Assembly (NCBI RefSeq): GCF_000577335.1
Contig: NZ_CBYL010000009.1
Location: forward strand, 1 to 64,000
DNA: 64,000 nt
Reading direction: 5' to 3'
Source of the DNA: Faecalispora jeddahensis
GTDB taxonomy: Bacteria > Bacillota > Clostridia > Oscillospirales > Acutalibacteraceae
Positions within the stretch are counted from its first letter, which is position 1. The number at the start of each line of letters is the position of its first letter. Positions 1 through 8,362 of the stretch are shown piece after piece. The notes under the pieces were generated by a model, which worked only from the letters and a program-made list of their open reading frames with translations, had not been told where the DNA came from and searched no databases. The position numbers and the translations under genes are program-made.

Positions 1-76
1 GGGGAGTGCGATTTGTGCCGACGGATTTGCACCGGAAGGGTTCCACCGGCTGAGTTCTACTTCAAAGATTTTTCCT

Positions 77-457
77 TTATCCAAGTGTCATTCCTCCCAT
101 CTTCACGCCTGACTCATCTGGATTGGATAATTCGGATGCGAGAGTGATTTTGTGCTCATCACAGAAGTCTGCGAGAGTCAGGGACTCACCGAGGAAATTG
201 ATGTTGTCCCGCAGCCTGCGGAAACCCTCCTTGGAGATAGTGACCGGCTCCGGTGTCAAAACGGCTCCGGCGTGGTTAACGGTAACCTTATTTTCTATGC
301 TCACCGGCCTGCCTGGATCATAGTCGGAGCCGCGCAAATCGTAGCAGTAAAAGCCCACCGGCACCGTGGTTCGGTCGATGCGGGAATTGGTGAAAAGTGC
401 TGGCTTTCCAAACAATTCTATGTGTTCATATTCTTCTTTTCTGGCGTTAACGCTCAT
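77..457 (-). CDS. LPD28 domain protein of a mobile element
   Basis: The 126-residue product matches the large polyvalent protein-associated domain 28 pattern as I remember it: an N-terminal YEHIELFGKPALFTNSRID stretch, then GFYCYDLRGSDYDPG and a C-terminal LTLADFCDEH segment. This domain is found on its own or inside large polyvalent proteins of conjugative elements and phages in Firmicutes; its biochemical role is not established. The chosen ATG at 457 is preceded by GGGAGG with a seven-base spacer; an upstream in-frame extension to 517 has no such site. It is the last of three closely packed minus-strand genes with the small proteins at 490-594 and 591-812, which supports mobile-element cargo. 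Family assignment is from pattern recognition, not a search. Confidence 0.75.
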   Translation of the reverse strand: MSVNARKEEYEHIELFGKPALFTNSRIDRTTVPVGFYCYDLRGSDYDPGRPVSIENKVTVNHAGAVLTPEPVTISKEGFRRLRDNINFLGESLTLADFCDEHKITLASELSNPDESGVKMGGMTLG

Positions 458-489
458 TTGAATACCTCCCTGTAAATATTGGTTTGTGA

Positions 490-594
490 TTACACAAAAA
501 CAGCTCCGTCGCACCACTTTTTCATGGCGTTATACAGCAGCAGTACCTTGATTTGATCGGATACCTCTTTGTTAAATCAGTTTCCATGTTTCAT
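490..594 (-). pseudogene. Broken small gene in the mobile-element operon
   Basis: An ATG at 594 overlaps the stop of the upstream gene in an ATGA arrangement and has GGAAGGTG upstream, so translation coupling is expected. The frame hits TGA at codon 6 (after MKHGN) and then stays open for 28 more codons (FNKEVSDQIKVLLL... ending GAVFV) to a TAA at 490-492. A coupled start, one in-frame stop and a protein-like continuation suggest a nonsense-mutated gene of about 34 codons. I do not recognise the protein. It may instead be intergenic DNA with a chance frame. Confidence 0.35.
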
Positions 595-812
595 CTTGCA
601 CCTTCCTTGCGTTTTGCAGTTTTTTGCATATCCGTTCTAAGGCAATCTCCCTCAGCGCTGTAGCAGATGAAGCCGTGGGACGGGTATGGGCAGCCGCCAC
701 AGCTTTGAAATGGACCGCATGGCCGTTCAGCCGGGGGTATTCTACCTACAGTGGAGAGATTGTTTGAATCGTAGCAGGCGGTTTGTTTATTTCTTTTATA
801 GTGTACCAGCAT
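591..812 (-). CDS. Small cysteine-rich protein, mobile-element cargo
   Basis: The 73-residue protein has five cysteines in the core, including CGGCPYPSHGFICYS and GDCLRTDM, which could bind a metal, and a basic C-terminus (KTAKRKEGAR). I recall similar short proteins beside LPD28 genes in clostridial mobile elements but cannot name a family. The ATG has a GGAAAGG site upstream. Its stop overlaps the start of the broken gene at 490-594. A terminator-like hairpin lies only 22 bases upstream of the start, so it may be under attenuation or be the first gene after an older terminated unit. Confidence 0.5.
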   Translation of the reverse strand: MLVHYKRNKQTACYDSNNLSTVGRIPPAERPCGPFQSCGGCPYPSHGFICYSAEGDCLRTDMQKTAKRKEGAR

Positions 813-833
813 GACCTTTCCTTTCCAGAAAAC

Positions 834-880
834 AAAAAAGCCGGAGAATAAAAGTGCATTCCTGCACTCCGATTCTCCGG
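834..880 (-). terminator. Terminator-like double hairpin
   Basis: Read on the minus strand, CCGGAGAAT pairs with ATTCTCCGG (872-880 with 841-849) and an inner AGTGCA/TGCACT pair sits in the loop. The stem is followed by a run of six T. It ends just before the ribosome binding site of the gene at 591-812. No gene is visible upstream that it would terminate, so attenuation is possible. Confidence 0.55.
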
Positions 881-923
881 CCTTCTAATGCTTTCAAATT
901 TAATGTGATTTTGGTGTATATAT

Positions 924-1056
924 AAAAAAAGGGCGCTAACTTTATCGGCTTTCATTCAGCCTTAAAAATCGGAGCCCTTTTTGATTTCAGCTTGTTCATC
1001 TGATTGTATTTTGAGTGGCGCCCTTTTTCATTTCGCTCTGTACTAAAAAGGGCGCT
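924..1056. repeat. Nested AAAAAGGGCGC inverted repeats
   Basis: AAAAAGGGCGCT occurs at about 926-937 and again at 1045-1056, and its complement occurs as GGAGCCCTTTTT (971-982) and GGCGCCCTTTTT (1017-1028). These form two adjacent terminator-like stems flanked by A and T runs. I see no coding frame here. The stretch 881-1125 otherwise holds nothing I can identify. Confidence 0.5.
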
Positions 1057-1125
1057 GCTCATGAATGTTTTTACTTGTAGGTTTGAGTCCTGTCAGAGTG
1101 AAGCTTTTACCCCAATAAATCTACG

Positions 1126-1161
1126 AAAAAAGAGCTTCCACTTTTCATCGTGGAAGCTCTT
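1126..1161 (-). terminator. Terminator of the tRNA-Leu gene
   Basis: A near-perfect 12-base stem (AAGAGCTTCCAC with GTGGAAGCTCTT) is followed on the minus strand by six T. It lies about 56 bases downstream of the tRNA 3' end. Confidence 0.8.
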
Positions 1162-1217
1162 GAAAGGCTTGGATTTACTGGCTTTGTAAGCAATAAATCT
1201 TTTTTACCTTTTGTTTT

Positions 1218-1300
1218 TGGTGCGGGCGAAGGGACTTGAACCCTTACACCAAAGGTACTGGCTCCTAAGACCAGCGCGTCTGCCATTCCGCCACGCCCGC
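1218..1300 (-). tRNA. tRNA-Leu (anticodon UAG)
   Basis: The minus strand folds as a class II tRNA with acceptor GCGGGCG/CGCCCGC, anticodon loop CTTAGGA (anticodon TAG, reading CUA), a variable arm, T-arm GGGTTCAAGTCCC, discriminator A and an encoded CCA (1220-1218). The 3' end faces the mobile-element genes at 1-812, the usual side for integration into a tRNA gene, although no duplicated 3' end is visible in the window. Confidence 0.95.
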
Positions 1301-1453
1301 ATATCTCATTGAAATTGATTTGACTGTAATTTGTCACTCCGTATTCGAATGAACTTATATATTATAACGAAAGCGTGAATTCTTTGCAAGAGAAACTTTC
1401 ATACGCGCCTGAAAATATTCCAAACGCGTATAAAATTTGCTTTCTCTCTCAAA

Positions 1454-2728
1454 TCACAGGGGCAGAATCCCCTGTTCCAGCATAGACTGCGCTGCCAGCA
1501 TGGCGCCCAGCTTGCCGCTGTGGAAGTTCAGACCACCCTGCATCCAGACTGCAAACGGCTCGCGCAGGGGCGCATCCGCTGAAAGCTCGATGGAAGCGCC
1601 GAGCGTAAACGCGCCGGCCGCCATAATAACCTCACAGTCATAGCCGGGCATATCCCAGGGTTCGGGCGTCACAAAGGAATCGACAGGGGCGCCCTTCTGA
1701 ATCCCGCGGCAGAACGCGATGAGCGCTTCCTTCTCCCGTAGCAGCACCGCCTGAATAATATCCGCTCTCGGCTCGTCCCATCTCGGCGTCACATCATACC
1801 CCAGGCTGGAAAAAAGCGCCGACGCGAAAGCCGCAGTTTTCAGCGCCTCCCCCGTTACATTCGGCGCGTGGAACGCGCCGAGGAACAGCTCGCGGTTACT
1901 GCCGAGGGTACAGCCAATCTCACGCCCGGTGCCGGGGGTGGTTAAACGGTAGGAGCAGCTTTCCACCAAATCTCGCCGGCCCGCGATATAACCGCCGGTG
2001 GGCGCGATACCGCCGCCGGGGTTTTTGATCAGGGAACCTGCCATCAGATCCGCGCCGTGCTGGGTGGGCTCTTCGGTCTGGACAAACTCACCGTAGCAGT
2101 TGTCCACCATCACGATGCAGCCGGGTGCGCGGCGCCTGGCGATTTCCGCAATGCGCTCAATATCCTCCACAAACAGCGACGGGCGCAGGTTATACCCGCG
2201 CGAACGCTGAATGTACACCATCTTGAGACCGGGATGAATCCGGTGCTCCATTTCTTCATAGTCCGGCGTGCCGTCCTCTTTCAGGTCAAGCTGCTCGTAC
2301 TTCACGCCGAATTCCTTTAGCGAACCGTTGCCGTTCCCGGTGATTCCCAGCACGCCGCGCAGAGTATCATAGGGAATTCCCGTCACGCTCAGCATCGTGT
2401 CGCCGGGGCGCAGAACGCCGAACAGCGCAACCGTAAGCGCATGCGTACCGCTGACGAAGTTGGCGCGCACCAGAGCATCCTCTGCCCCGAGTGCATAGGC
2501 GTATACCTCATCGAGCGCGTCGCGACCGCGGTCACCGTAGCCGTAGCCGGTCGTGCCGACAAAATGGCTTTCACTCACCCGCGCGCGGTTAAACGCCGCC
2601 AGCATTTTCTGCTGGTTGTAGCCGGTGACTTGATCGATCTGACGAAATACCGGCTCAAGCCGCTGCATTGCCTGCTCGGACGCGGAAAGGATTCTATCAT
2701 CCAACTGAAAAAACGGATAGTTCATCAT
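1454..2728 (-). CDS. Methionine gamma-lyase-like protein, aluminium resistance family (YnbB-like)
   Basis: This 424-residue PLP-dependent protein matches the Alum_res/YnbB family, a branch of the cystathionine gamma-lyase fold; the reaction is predicted to be C-S bond cleavage of a sulfur amino acid, but the true substrate is unknown. Visible signs are SGTHALTVALFG for cofactor binding (about residue 90), PGCIVMVDNCYGEF with the PLP-pyridine aspartate (about 195), and SLIKNPGGGIAPTGGYIAGR with the Schiff-base lysine (about 230). Length is normal for the family. The first of two tandem ATGs has AAGGGAG eight bases upstream. It is separated by 110 bases from the end of the murD-peptidase-GNAT operon and may be co-transcribed with it. 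Confidence 0.85.
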   Translation of the reverse strand: MMNYPFFQLDDRILSASEQAMQRLEPVFRQIDQVTGYNQQKMLAAFNRARVSESHFVGTTGYGYGDRGRDALDEVYAYALGAEDALVRANFVSGTHALTVALFGVLRPGDTMLSVTGIPYDTLRGVLGITGNGNGSLKEFGVKYEQLDLKEDGTPDYEEMEHRIHPGLKMVYIQRSRGYNLRPSLFVEDIERIAEIARRRAPGCIVMVDNCYGEFVQTEEPTQHGADLMAGSLIKNPGGGIAPTGGYIAGRRDLVESCSYRLTTPGTGREIGCTLGSNRELFLGAFHAPNVTGEALKTAAFASALFSSLGYDVTPRWDEPRADIIQAVLLREKEALIAFCRGIQKGAPVDSFVTPEPWDMPGYDCEVIMAAGAFTLGASIELSADAPLREPFAVWMQGGLNFHSGKLGAMLAAQSMLEQGILPL

Positions 2729-2837
2729 ACTGTTTGCTCCCTTATGTTTCTGATCTGATGGGATACCCCGTGGACGATCCCACGATTGGCCGGTTCTCTC
2801 ATCCGGCCCGGTATCCGCTTGCCCCAATCGACAGCGG

Positions 2838-3602
2838 TTACCAAAAATCCAGCTCGGCCCACCGGCCCGCCGAAGAAAAGGCCAGCGACCGATAAAACAG
2901 GCCGGCCTGCTCATTTTCACACAGTACATACACTGCTCTGGGCAACAGGCGCAAAAGCAGGGCACGGACGACTACACCGCCAAGACCCCTGCGGCGAAAA
3001 TCGGGATGTGCTGCCACCGCCGACAAAACGGCATCTGTTCCTGTGATGCTGCCGGCCATGGCACAGGCAGCCAGCCTGTCCGAAAAAATCACGCTCTGCG
3101 TCAGGCATGCTCCATGGCGCACGCGATGGGAAACATCGAGATAAAACGGTTCAAACTGCTCGGCTTTTTGTTCCCCGCACTCGCACAGCAGGGAAAACAG
3201 CTCGCGAACCGGTACTTCATCCAGCAGCTTTACACCGTTCTTTGTTACGGATTGCTCTATGGCCGGGGAGCAGACAAACATTTCTCCCGCTCTGTTTGAC
3301 GCTCCATACAGAGCATGTGCCGCGCTCTCCTCACAGAGAAGAGTGCGGCACCCGGCAGCGGACAGGAATTCTTTCAGCTCGTCCCTGTCCGCCGTGCTTT
3401 TCAAATGCAGAACCACGGCGCCATCCAGCGAGGATACGGCGGCGGTTATTTCTCTCCGCTCGTTCGTCTGCAACCAGAAGCAGGCAAACGGCAGCGAAAG
3501 GCCGTAAGCCCGCTGCAAGCCAGCAATTTTGCACCCGAACGGACTGCCCTCACAAAAACGCTCCAGCGAGGGAATCTCTTCTTCCGTGACCAGACGAATC
3601 AC
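2838..3602 (-). CDS. GNAT family N-acetyltransferase
   Basis: The 254-residue protein carries a C-terminal GNAT fold; the acetyl-CoA pyrophosphate loop is visible as VAAHPDFRRRGLGGVVVRALL-like sequence near residue 200, and the end (VLCENEQAGLFYRSLAFSS) fits the last strands and helix of the fold. The N-terminal half is divergent and may set substrate choice, which I cannot predict. It starts with GTG and overlaps the upstream peptidase stop by four bases (GTGA), so it is the last gene of the operon murD - M42 - M42 - GNAT. Confidence 0.8.
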   Translation of the reverse strand: MIRLVTEEEIPSLERFCEGSPFGCKIAGLQRAYGLSLPFACFWLQTNERREITAAVSSLDGAVVLHLKSTADRDELKEFLSAAGCRTLLCEESAAHALYGASNRAGEMFVCSPAIEQSVTKNGVKLLDEVPVRELFSLLCECGEQKAEQFEPFYLDVSHRVRHGACLTQSVIFSDRLAACAMAGSITGTDAVLSAVAAHPDFRRRGLGGVVVRALLLRLLPRAVYVLCENEQAGLFYRSLAFSSAGRWAELDFW

Positions 3603-4633
3603 TGCGCGTTCTCTCCTGCCGCGATGCGCACAGCCAGTTCACGCACCAGACGCTCGGTGTCGTGGTAATCCTGCTCTGCGATCAGGCTCGCAGGGCCGTG
3701 CAGATAGCGGCACGCGATGGAAACCGCGATGGTTCTCACGCCGCTACGCGTCGTGTGAATCGCACCCGCGTCGTTGCCGCCCGCTACCGCCTGCTTTGTC
3801 TGGCAGGGAATCTTTTGTTCTTCGGCAAGCTTCATAGCCAGGTCGAAATAAGGCTTGTCATAAATCGTACGGCGGTCCATAAAGGAGAGGACCGGCCCCT
3901 GCCCCACATGGCACACCTGCCGCTCCGGCTCCACGCCGGCAATATCTCCCGCGGTGGTGGTCTCCACCACAATTGCCGCCTGCGGATCGACCGTATAGGC
4001 CGCGACCGCCGAGCCGCGCAGGCCGACCTCTTCCTGCACGCAGAACACGAAGGTCATATCATACGGCAGCTCTTCCTTGATCATGTCGATCAAAATGGCA
4101 CAGCCCGCGCGGTCATCCAGCGCGCGGGAAATGATCGTGCCGCGCTCGCGATGGAATCCCGCGTCGAAAGCAATGAAATCCCCGGGCGAGACATAGCATT
4201 CCGCGTCGGCCTTGTCCTTGGCGCCGATATCGATGTACAGATCTGAAACAGGCACCGATTTGCCTTTCTCTTCCCCTTCGAGCAGATGAATGGGCTTTGC
4301 GCCGATGACACCCGAAACCGTTCCGCCCACCAGAACCGGCTTTGCGCACAGAACCCGGCGGTCGATCCCGCCGACCTCTGCAAATTTGAGCAGGCCGTTT
4401 TCGCCGATGTGCGTCACGATCAGGCCTACCTCATCCATATGGGCACTGAGCATCAGCCGAACGGACGGCTCCTTTGCACCCTTTTTAAATGCGATGATAT
4501 TTCCCAGGGCATCCTTCTGCACTGTAGTCGCAAATGGGGAGATCTCTTCTAAAATAACGTCAGCTACCTGCCGTTCACGACCCGATATGCCATGAAGCTC
4601 GCAAAGCCGCTGCAAAAGCGTTATATCTGCCAT
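3599..4633 (-). CDS. M42 family aminopeptidase (first paralogue)
   Basis: A 344-residue cytosolic metallo-aminopeptidase of the TET type, which trims amino acids from peptides inside a large hollow complex. Metal-binding and catalytic elements are in the expected order: SAHMDEVGLI (about 65-75), ALDDRAGCAIL (about 180), the general-base pair in VQEEVGLRG (about 212), and CRYLHGPAS near the C-terminus. It overlaps the paralogue upstream by 13 bases and the GNAT gene by four. The two copies share only the motifs strongly, so they probably have different side-chain preferences rather than being a recent duplication. Confidence 0.88.
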   Translation of the reverse strand: MADITLLQRLCELHGISGRERQVADVILEEISPFATTVQKDALGNIIAFKKGAKEPSVRLMLSAHMDEVGLIVTHIGENGLLKFAEVGGIDRRVLCAKPVLVGGTVSGVIGAKPIHLLEGEEKGKSVPVSDLYIDIGAKDKADAECYVSPGDFIAFDAGFHRERGTIISRALDDRAGCAILIDMIKEELPYDMTFVFCVQEEVGLRGSAVAAYTVDPQAAIVVETTTAGDIAGVEPERQVCHVGQGPVLSFMDRRTIYDKPYFDLAMKLAEEQKIPCQTKQAVAGGNDAGAIHTTRSGVRTIAVSIACRYLHGPASLIAEQDYHDTERLVRELAVRIAAGENAQ

Positions 4634-5649
4634 ACTTTCCCCTCCCTGATATACGCGGCCAAAAGCTTCGCCGTATTTTCAATGTCCACGATATCGATCA
4701 CCTCTACCGGCGTGTGCATATAGCGCAGCGGAACCGAGGCCAGCGCGCACCGCACGCCGGAACGCGCCGTTCCGATGGAATCCGCGTTCGTGCCGGTCGT
4801 ACCACCCATGACTTCGTACTGGAACGGTATTTCACGCTCCTTTGCCAGACGAACCAGCTCATCGGTCATTTCCTGATCGAGCGTGGGGGCAATGCCGACC
4901 ATCGGCCCCGCGGACATTTTTCCGCTTTTCTGCTCCGGCACGCCGGGCTGCCCGGCGAAGCTGACATCCACGGTGATCGCCTCGGTGGGGTCGTGCGCAA
5001 ACGCGCCCGTTTTGGCCCCCTGACCGCCCACTTCCTCGCGTGTACTGAGCAGGGTGGTCACGGAGCAGCTCAGCTCTTCTTTTGCCAGCAGCTCTGCACA
5101 GCGGATCATCGTGCAGACGCCTGCGCGGTTGTCGAGCCCGGCGGCGGTAAACCTGCCGTTCAGAAGAGTGCGGGGCGTGATCTCCCACAAAATCCGGTCG
5201 CCCGGAGTGACCAAACGTTCCGCTTCTTCTCTGCTCAGGCCGACGTCGACATACATTTTGTCAACCGGCTCTACCTTTTCCTCGCTGCCCTCCACCAGAT
5301 GCGGCGGCAGGCAGCACACCACACCGCGCAGAAGCTCGCGGCCAAACACCGTTACCGTGGTGCCGGGCAGAGCGCGGCGGTCCACACCGCCGCAGGCGGC
5401 CAGGCGCAGAAAGCCCCTCTCTGTAATGCCGGCCACCAGAAGGCCGATCTGATCGATGTGCGCGTCCAGCAGAATCCGCCGCTTTGCCCCCGAATCGCCC
5501 ATCTGGCAGACGAGATTCCCCAGCGGATCGTAAGAAATTGCCCCGTATTGTTTCAGCTCCTGTTCCGCCGCTTTGACCGCGGCCTCCTCCGCACCGGACA
5601 TCCCGGGCGCGGAGCAAAGGCGAAACAGGAGCTCCTGCAAATGTTCCAT
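4621..5649 (-). CDS. M42 family aminopeptidase (second paralogue)
   Basis: A 342-residue paralogue of the next gene. It keeps DAHIDQIGLLV (about 60-70), AGLDNRAGVCTM (about 170), the catalytic TREEVGGQGAKTGAF (about 205), DVSFAGQPGV for the second metal, and PLRYMHTPVE near the end. All ligands of a two-metal site are present, so it should be active. It lies two bases downstream of murD, so both are on one transcript. A role in recycling peptides, possibly including wall peptides given murD, is only an inference. Confidence 0.88.
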   Translation of the reverse strand: MEHLQELLFRLCSAPGMSGAEEAAVKAAEQELKQYGAISYDPLGNLVCQMGDSGAKRRILLDAHIDQIGLLVAGITERGFLRLAACGGVDRRALPGTTVTVFGRELLRGVVCCLPPHLVEGSEEKVEPVDKMYVDVGLSREEAERLVTPGDRILWEITPRTLLNGRFTAAGLDNRAGVCTMIRCAELLAKEELSCSVTTLLSTREEVGGQGAKTGAFAHDPTEAITVDVSFAGQPGVPEQKSGKMSAGPMVGIAPTLDQEMTDELVRLAKEREIPFQYEVMGGTTGTNADSIGTARSGVRCALASVPLRYMHTPVEVIDIVDIENTAKLLAAYIREGKVWQI

Positions 5650-5651
5650 GC

Positions 5652-7055
5652 TTATTCCTCTTTCTTTTTTGTTCCCGGCAGCGCGTTCACCAGCTGCTTA
5701 AAGTGGTAGCCGCGCACCTCAAAGCTTGTATATTGATCAAAGCTCGCGCAGGCCGGTGAGAGCGACACGATATCGCCGCTCTTTGCCGCCTCATAGGCGG
5801 CCAGCACAGCCTCCTCCATCCCGCTGACCCGCAGGATCTCCGGGTGGCCAGGCTGGTACTCAGGCGCCGCTTTGACGCTTTCTTCAATCTTATCCGCCGT
5901 CTGACCCATCAGGATCAGCAGCTTCACTTTTTCCACGATCGCTTTGCCCAGCTCTTCAAACGGAAGATGCTTGTCGTAACCGCCCGCGAGCAGGATGATC
6001 TTATCTGGATAGACGGACAAGGTTCCGCTGATGGTGCGGGTAGGGCTGGTGCCGATGGAATCGTTGTAATATTTGACTTCGCCGAGCTCGCGCACCAGCT
6101 CCATGCGGTGCTGAACGCCGGAAAATTCCTTCGCAACCTTGCGGATGGACTCGGCGTCGACCTCTCCCCACACGGCGGAAATCGCCGCTAAGTAATTTTC
6201 TACATTGTGCATCCCGGGGAGCCGGATGTCGGAGGCGGGCATGATTTCGGTATCGCCCACTAAAATCATCCCATCCTCGCGCAGCCATGCGCCATAGGTA
6301 CTGGCCCGGCGGCGGCTGAACAGGCGAACCTGCCCGCGCACGGATTCCGCAAAGCTGGCGGCAGTGGCGTTATCCGCATTGATGACCGCGCGGCTGAACG
6401 CATTCTGGTGCCGCACGATATTCTTTTTGGCCTCTACGTATTCCGTCATGTCCTTATGGATGTCCAGATGGTTTGGCGAAACGTTCGTCACCACCGCCAC
6501 ATCGGGGCTTTTGCGCATCGAAATCAGCTGAAAGCTGGAAAGCTCGACCACCGCCACGTCGCCCGGCCCGATGGACGCGATTTCGGGCAGCAGAGGCTTG
6601 CCGATGTTCCCGCCAAGATGTACTGTTTTCCCCGTAGACTCAAGCAGCTTTGAAATAATGGTGGTTGTGGTTGTTTTGCCGTCGCTGCCGGTCACCGCAT
6701 AGATTTTGCAGGGGCAAAGATCGAAGAACACTTCCATCTCCGACGTGACGGCACGCCCCTCTTTTCTGGCCTGATCCAGTTCCGGCAGAAAAAACTTCAT
6801 CCCCGGCGTGCGGAAAATCATGTCCGCATCCAGGTTCTTTAAATAATCCTCGCCCAGGCAAAGCTCTGCGCCCAGCTCCTCGAGCTGTCTTGCTGTATCG
6901 CCCAGCTGTTCTCTTTGGCGGCGGTCGCGCGCCTGCACCTTTGCGCCATGCTCCAAGAAAATCCGGATCAGCGGCAGATTGCTCCCGCCGATCCCGCAGA
7001 AGGCCACTTTTTTTCCCTGTAATCCCTCAAAAAAGGTCTGTACCCTGCTGTCCAT
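5652..7055 (-). CDS. murD: UDP-N-acetylmuramoylalanine--D-glutamate ligase
   Basis: MurD adds D-glutamate to UDP-MurNAc-L-Ala in cytoplasmic peptidoglycan synthesis. The 467-residue product shows the N-terminal Rossmann glycine loop (FCGIGGSNLPLI), the ATP-binding loop AVTGSDGKTTTTTII near residue 108, the NHLDIH segment typical of Mur ligases, and the C-terminal substrate domain with SLSPACASFDQYTSFEVRG. The ATG at 7055 (MDSRVQTFFEG) fits the family N-terminus best; ATG at 7061 and GTG at 7079 are in-frame alternatives without a clearly better ribosome site. Unusually it leads an operon with peptidases, not a dcw cluster. Confidence 0.92.
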   Translation of the reverse strand: MDSRVQTFFEGLQGKKVAFCGIGGSNLPLIRIFLEHGAKVQARDRRQREQLGDTARQLEELGAELCLGEDYLKNLDADMIFRTPGMKFFLPELDQARKEGRAVTSEMEVFFDLCPCKIYAVTGSDGKTTTTTIISKLLESTGKTVHLGGNIGKPLLPEIASIGPGDVAVVELSSFQLISMRKSPDVAVVTNVSPNHLDIHKDMTEYVEAKKNIVRHQNAFSRAVINADNATAASFAESVRGQVRLFSRRRASTYGAWLREDGMILVGDTEIMPASDIRLPGMHNVENYLAAISAVWGEVDAESIRKVAKEFSGVQHRMELVRELGEVKYYNDSIGTSPTRTISGTLSVYPDKIILLAGGYDKHLPFEELGKAIVEKVKLLILMGQTADKIEESVKAAPEYQPGHPEILRVSGMEEAVLAAYEAAKSGDIVSLSPACASFDQYTSFEVRGYHFKQLVNALPGTKKKEE

Positions 7056-7123
7056 ACCCATCGCCCCCGCTTCTCTCACTCGGTTTCTTCTTCTGCCACA
7101 CTTTTATTTGAAACGATATTTCT

Positions 7124-7156
7124 GTTTCTTTTCTCACCTTCGACGGGGAAAGAAAC
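7124..7156. repeat. 33-base palindrome with CTTCGAC loop (copy 1)
   Basis: Two 12-base arms (GTTTCTTTTCTC and GGGGAAAGAAAC, with two G-T pairs) enclose a 9-base loop ACCTTCGAC. It lies between mutY and murD and matches in architecture and core the palindrome at 12349-12381. Confidence 0.6.
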
Positions 7157-7208
7157 AACACTTTTTATTTTAGGAAACTGCTTCTACCTTATTATACTTA
7201 CCAGATTT

Positions 7209-8273
7209 TTAAATATCAACCGAAATCCAATCTTTCAGCATGTCCGCGTAAGATTTAAAGGCGGAAGGCAGCGTGTATTGCTCCAAAAGCTCCCGATACG
7301 TCGCCCAGACAAACTCCCCGAACGGGCGCGGGACCCGGGCGGCATACGCCGTCATATGCCATTCTCGGTGCGTAAAGATGTGCTTTGCCTTTGGCAGAGG
7401 CTGCACAGCGAACTCCGAAAAGCCCCATTCGCGCAGTTGATCTTCAGCCCCCTCAGGGGTAAACACCTCGGGCACACCGGGTAGCTCCCACAGCCCGGCC
7501 AAAAGCCCTTTCGCTGGCCGACGGCGCAGCGCCACCCGATCCTCTGTACACAGGAGGAATACCGTGCGCTCTTCTATCACCCGGGGGCGCTTCGCCGTCT
7601 TTACCGGCAGCTCGGCGGCAATCCCTTCCCGGTAAGCGATGCACAGGCTGTTTAAGGGACACAGCAGGCACAGCGGCGCGCCATTCGGCAGGCAGACGGT
7701 AGCCCCCAGCTCCATCAGCGACTGATTGAAATCCCCCGCCCGTTCCGGCAGGATTTCGCGCACCGTTTCGGTGATCTGCCGTTTTACCGCGGCGTCCTTC
7801 ATGTCTCGGCGGTCTGCCGTCAGGCGCGAGATCACGCGAAGCACATTGCCGTCCACCGCGGGGACACGAATCCCGAACGCGATGGAGGCCACCGCACCCG
7901 CCGTATACTCGCCGAAGCCCGGCAGGGCCAGAAGCGCGTCGAACGATGCGGGAACCTGCCCGCCGTACTGCTCTTTCATTACGAGCGCGGCGCGCTGCAG
8001 ATTGCGGACGCGGTTGTAATACCCAAGGCCCTCCCAGAGCTTGAGCAGCAGCTCCTCCGGCGCGTCGGCCAGTGTTTCCACCGTGGGCAGGGCCGATAAA
8101 AAGCGCTCGTAATAGGGCTTTACCGCTTCCACCCGCGTTTGCTGCAGCATGATTTCAGACACCCACACGCGGTATGGCTGCGGATTTTCCCGCCACGGCA
8201 GCACGCGGGCCGCCTGATCGTACCAGGAAAGAAGCGGCTGAACAATTTTGTTTAAATCGAGCGATGCACTCAA
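7209..8273 (-). CDS. mutY: A/G-specific adenine DNA glycosylase
   Basis: MutY removes adenine mispaired with 8-oxoguanine. The 354-residue protein shows the catalytic-glutamate segment VWVSEIMLQQTRVE (about 37), helix-hairpin-helix LPGFGEYTAGAVAS with catalytic aspartate in VDGNVLR (about 130), a [4Fe-4S] cysteine set near 190-210, and a C-terminal NUDIX-like domain. The TTG at 8273 has AAGGGGA seven bases upstream and is preferred over an upstream TTG at 8294. The first cysteine interval is C-X7-C, one residue longer than the usual C-X6-C; the rest is C-X2-C-X5-C. It follows the helicase terminator, so it may have its own promoter. Confidence 0.92.
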   Translation of the reverse strand: MSASLDLNKIVQPLLSWYDQAARVLPWRENPQPYRVWVSEIMLQQTRVEAVKPYYERFLSALPTVETLADAPEELLLKLWEGLGYYNRVRNLQRAALVMKEQYGGQVPASFDALLALPGFGEYTAGAVASIAFGIRVPAVDGNVLRVISRLTADRRDMKDAAVKRQITETVREILPERAGDFNQSLMELGATVCLPNGAPLCLLCPLNSLCIAYREGIAAELPVKTAKRPRVIEERTVFLLCTEDRVALRRRPAKGLLAGLWELPGVPEVFTPEGAEDQLREWGFSEFAVQPLPKAKHIFTHREWHMTAYAARVPRPFGEFVWATYRELLEQYTLPSAFKSYADMLKDWISVDI

Positions 8274-8291
8274 AGAGGTTCCCCTTTCTGC

Positions 8292-8325
8292 CAAAACAGC
8301 CGGCAGAAACTGTGTTCCGCCGGCT
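8292..8325 (-). terminator. Terminator after the DEAD-box helicase
   Basis: On the minus strand CAGCCGGC pairs with GCCGGCTG across a 14-base loop and is followed by TTTT. It lies 37 bases after the helicase stop and just upstream of mutY. Confidence 0.7.
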
Positions 8326-8362
8326 GATGATCTCCGTTTTATGTTTTCCGCAGAAAAACAAC

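Noticed and set aside
746-955. 69-codon minus-strand frame
   Set aside because: It runs through the terminator hairpin and its sequence is not protein-like; the hairpin explains the region better.
1075-1105. Sequence GGTTTGAGTCCTGTC resembling a tRNA T-arm
   Set aside because: No acceptor, anticodon or D-arm can be built around it, and it does not match the tRNA-Leu 3' end, so it is not a tRNA or attachment-site copy.
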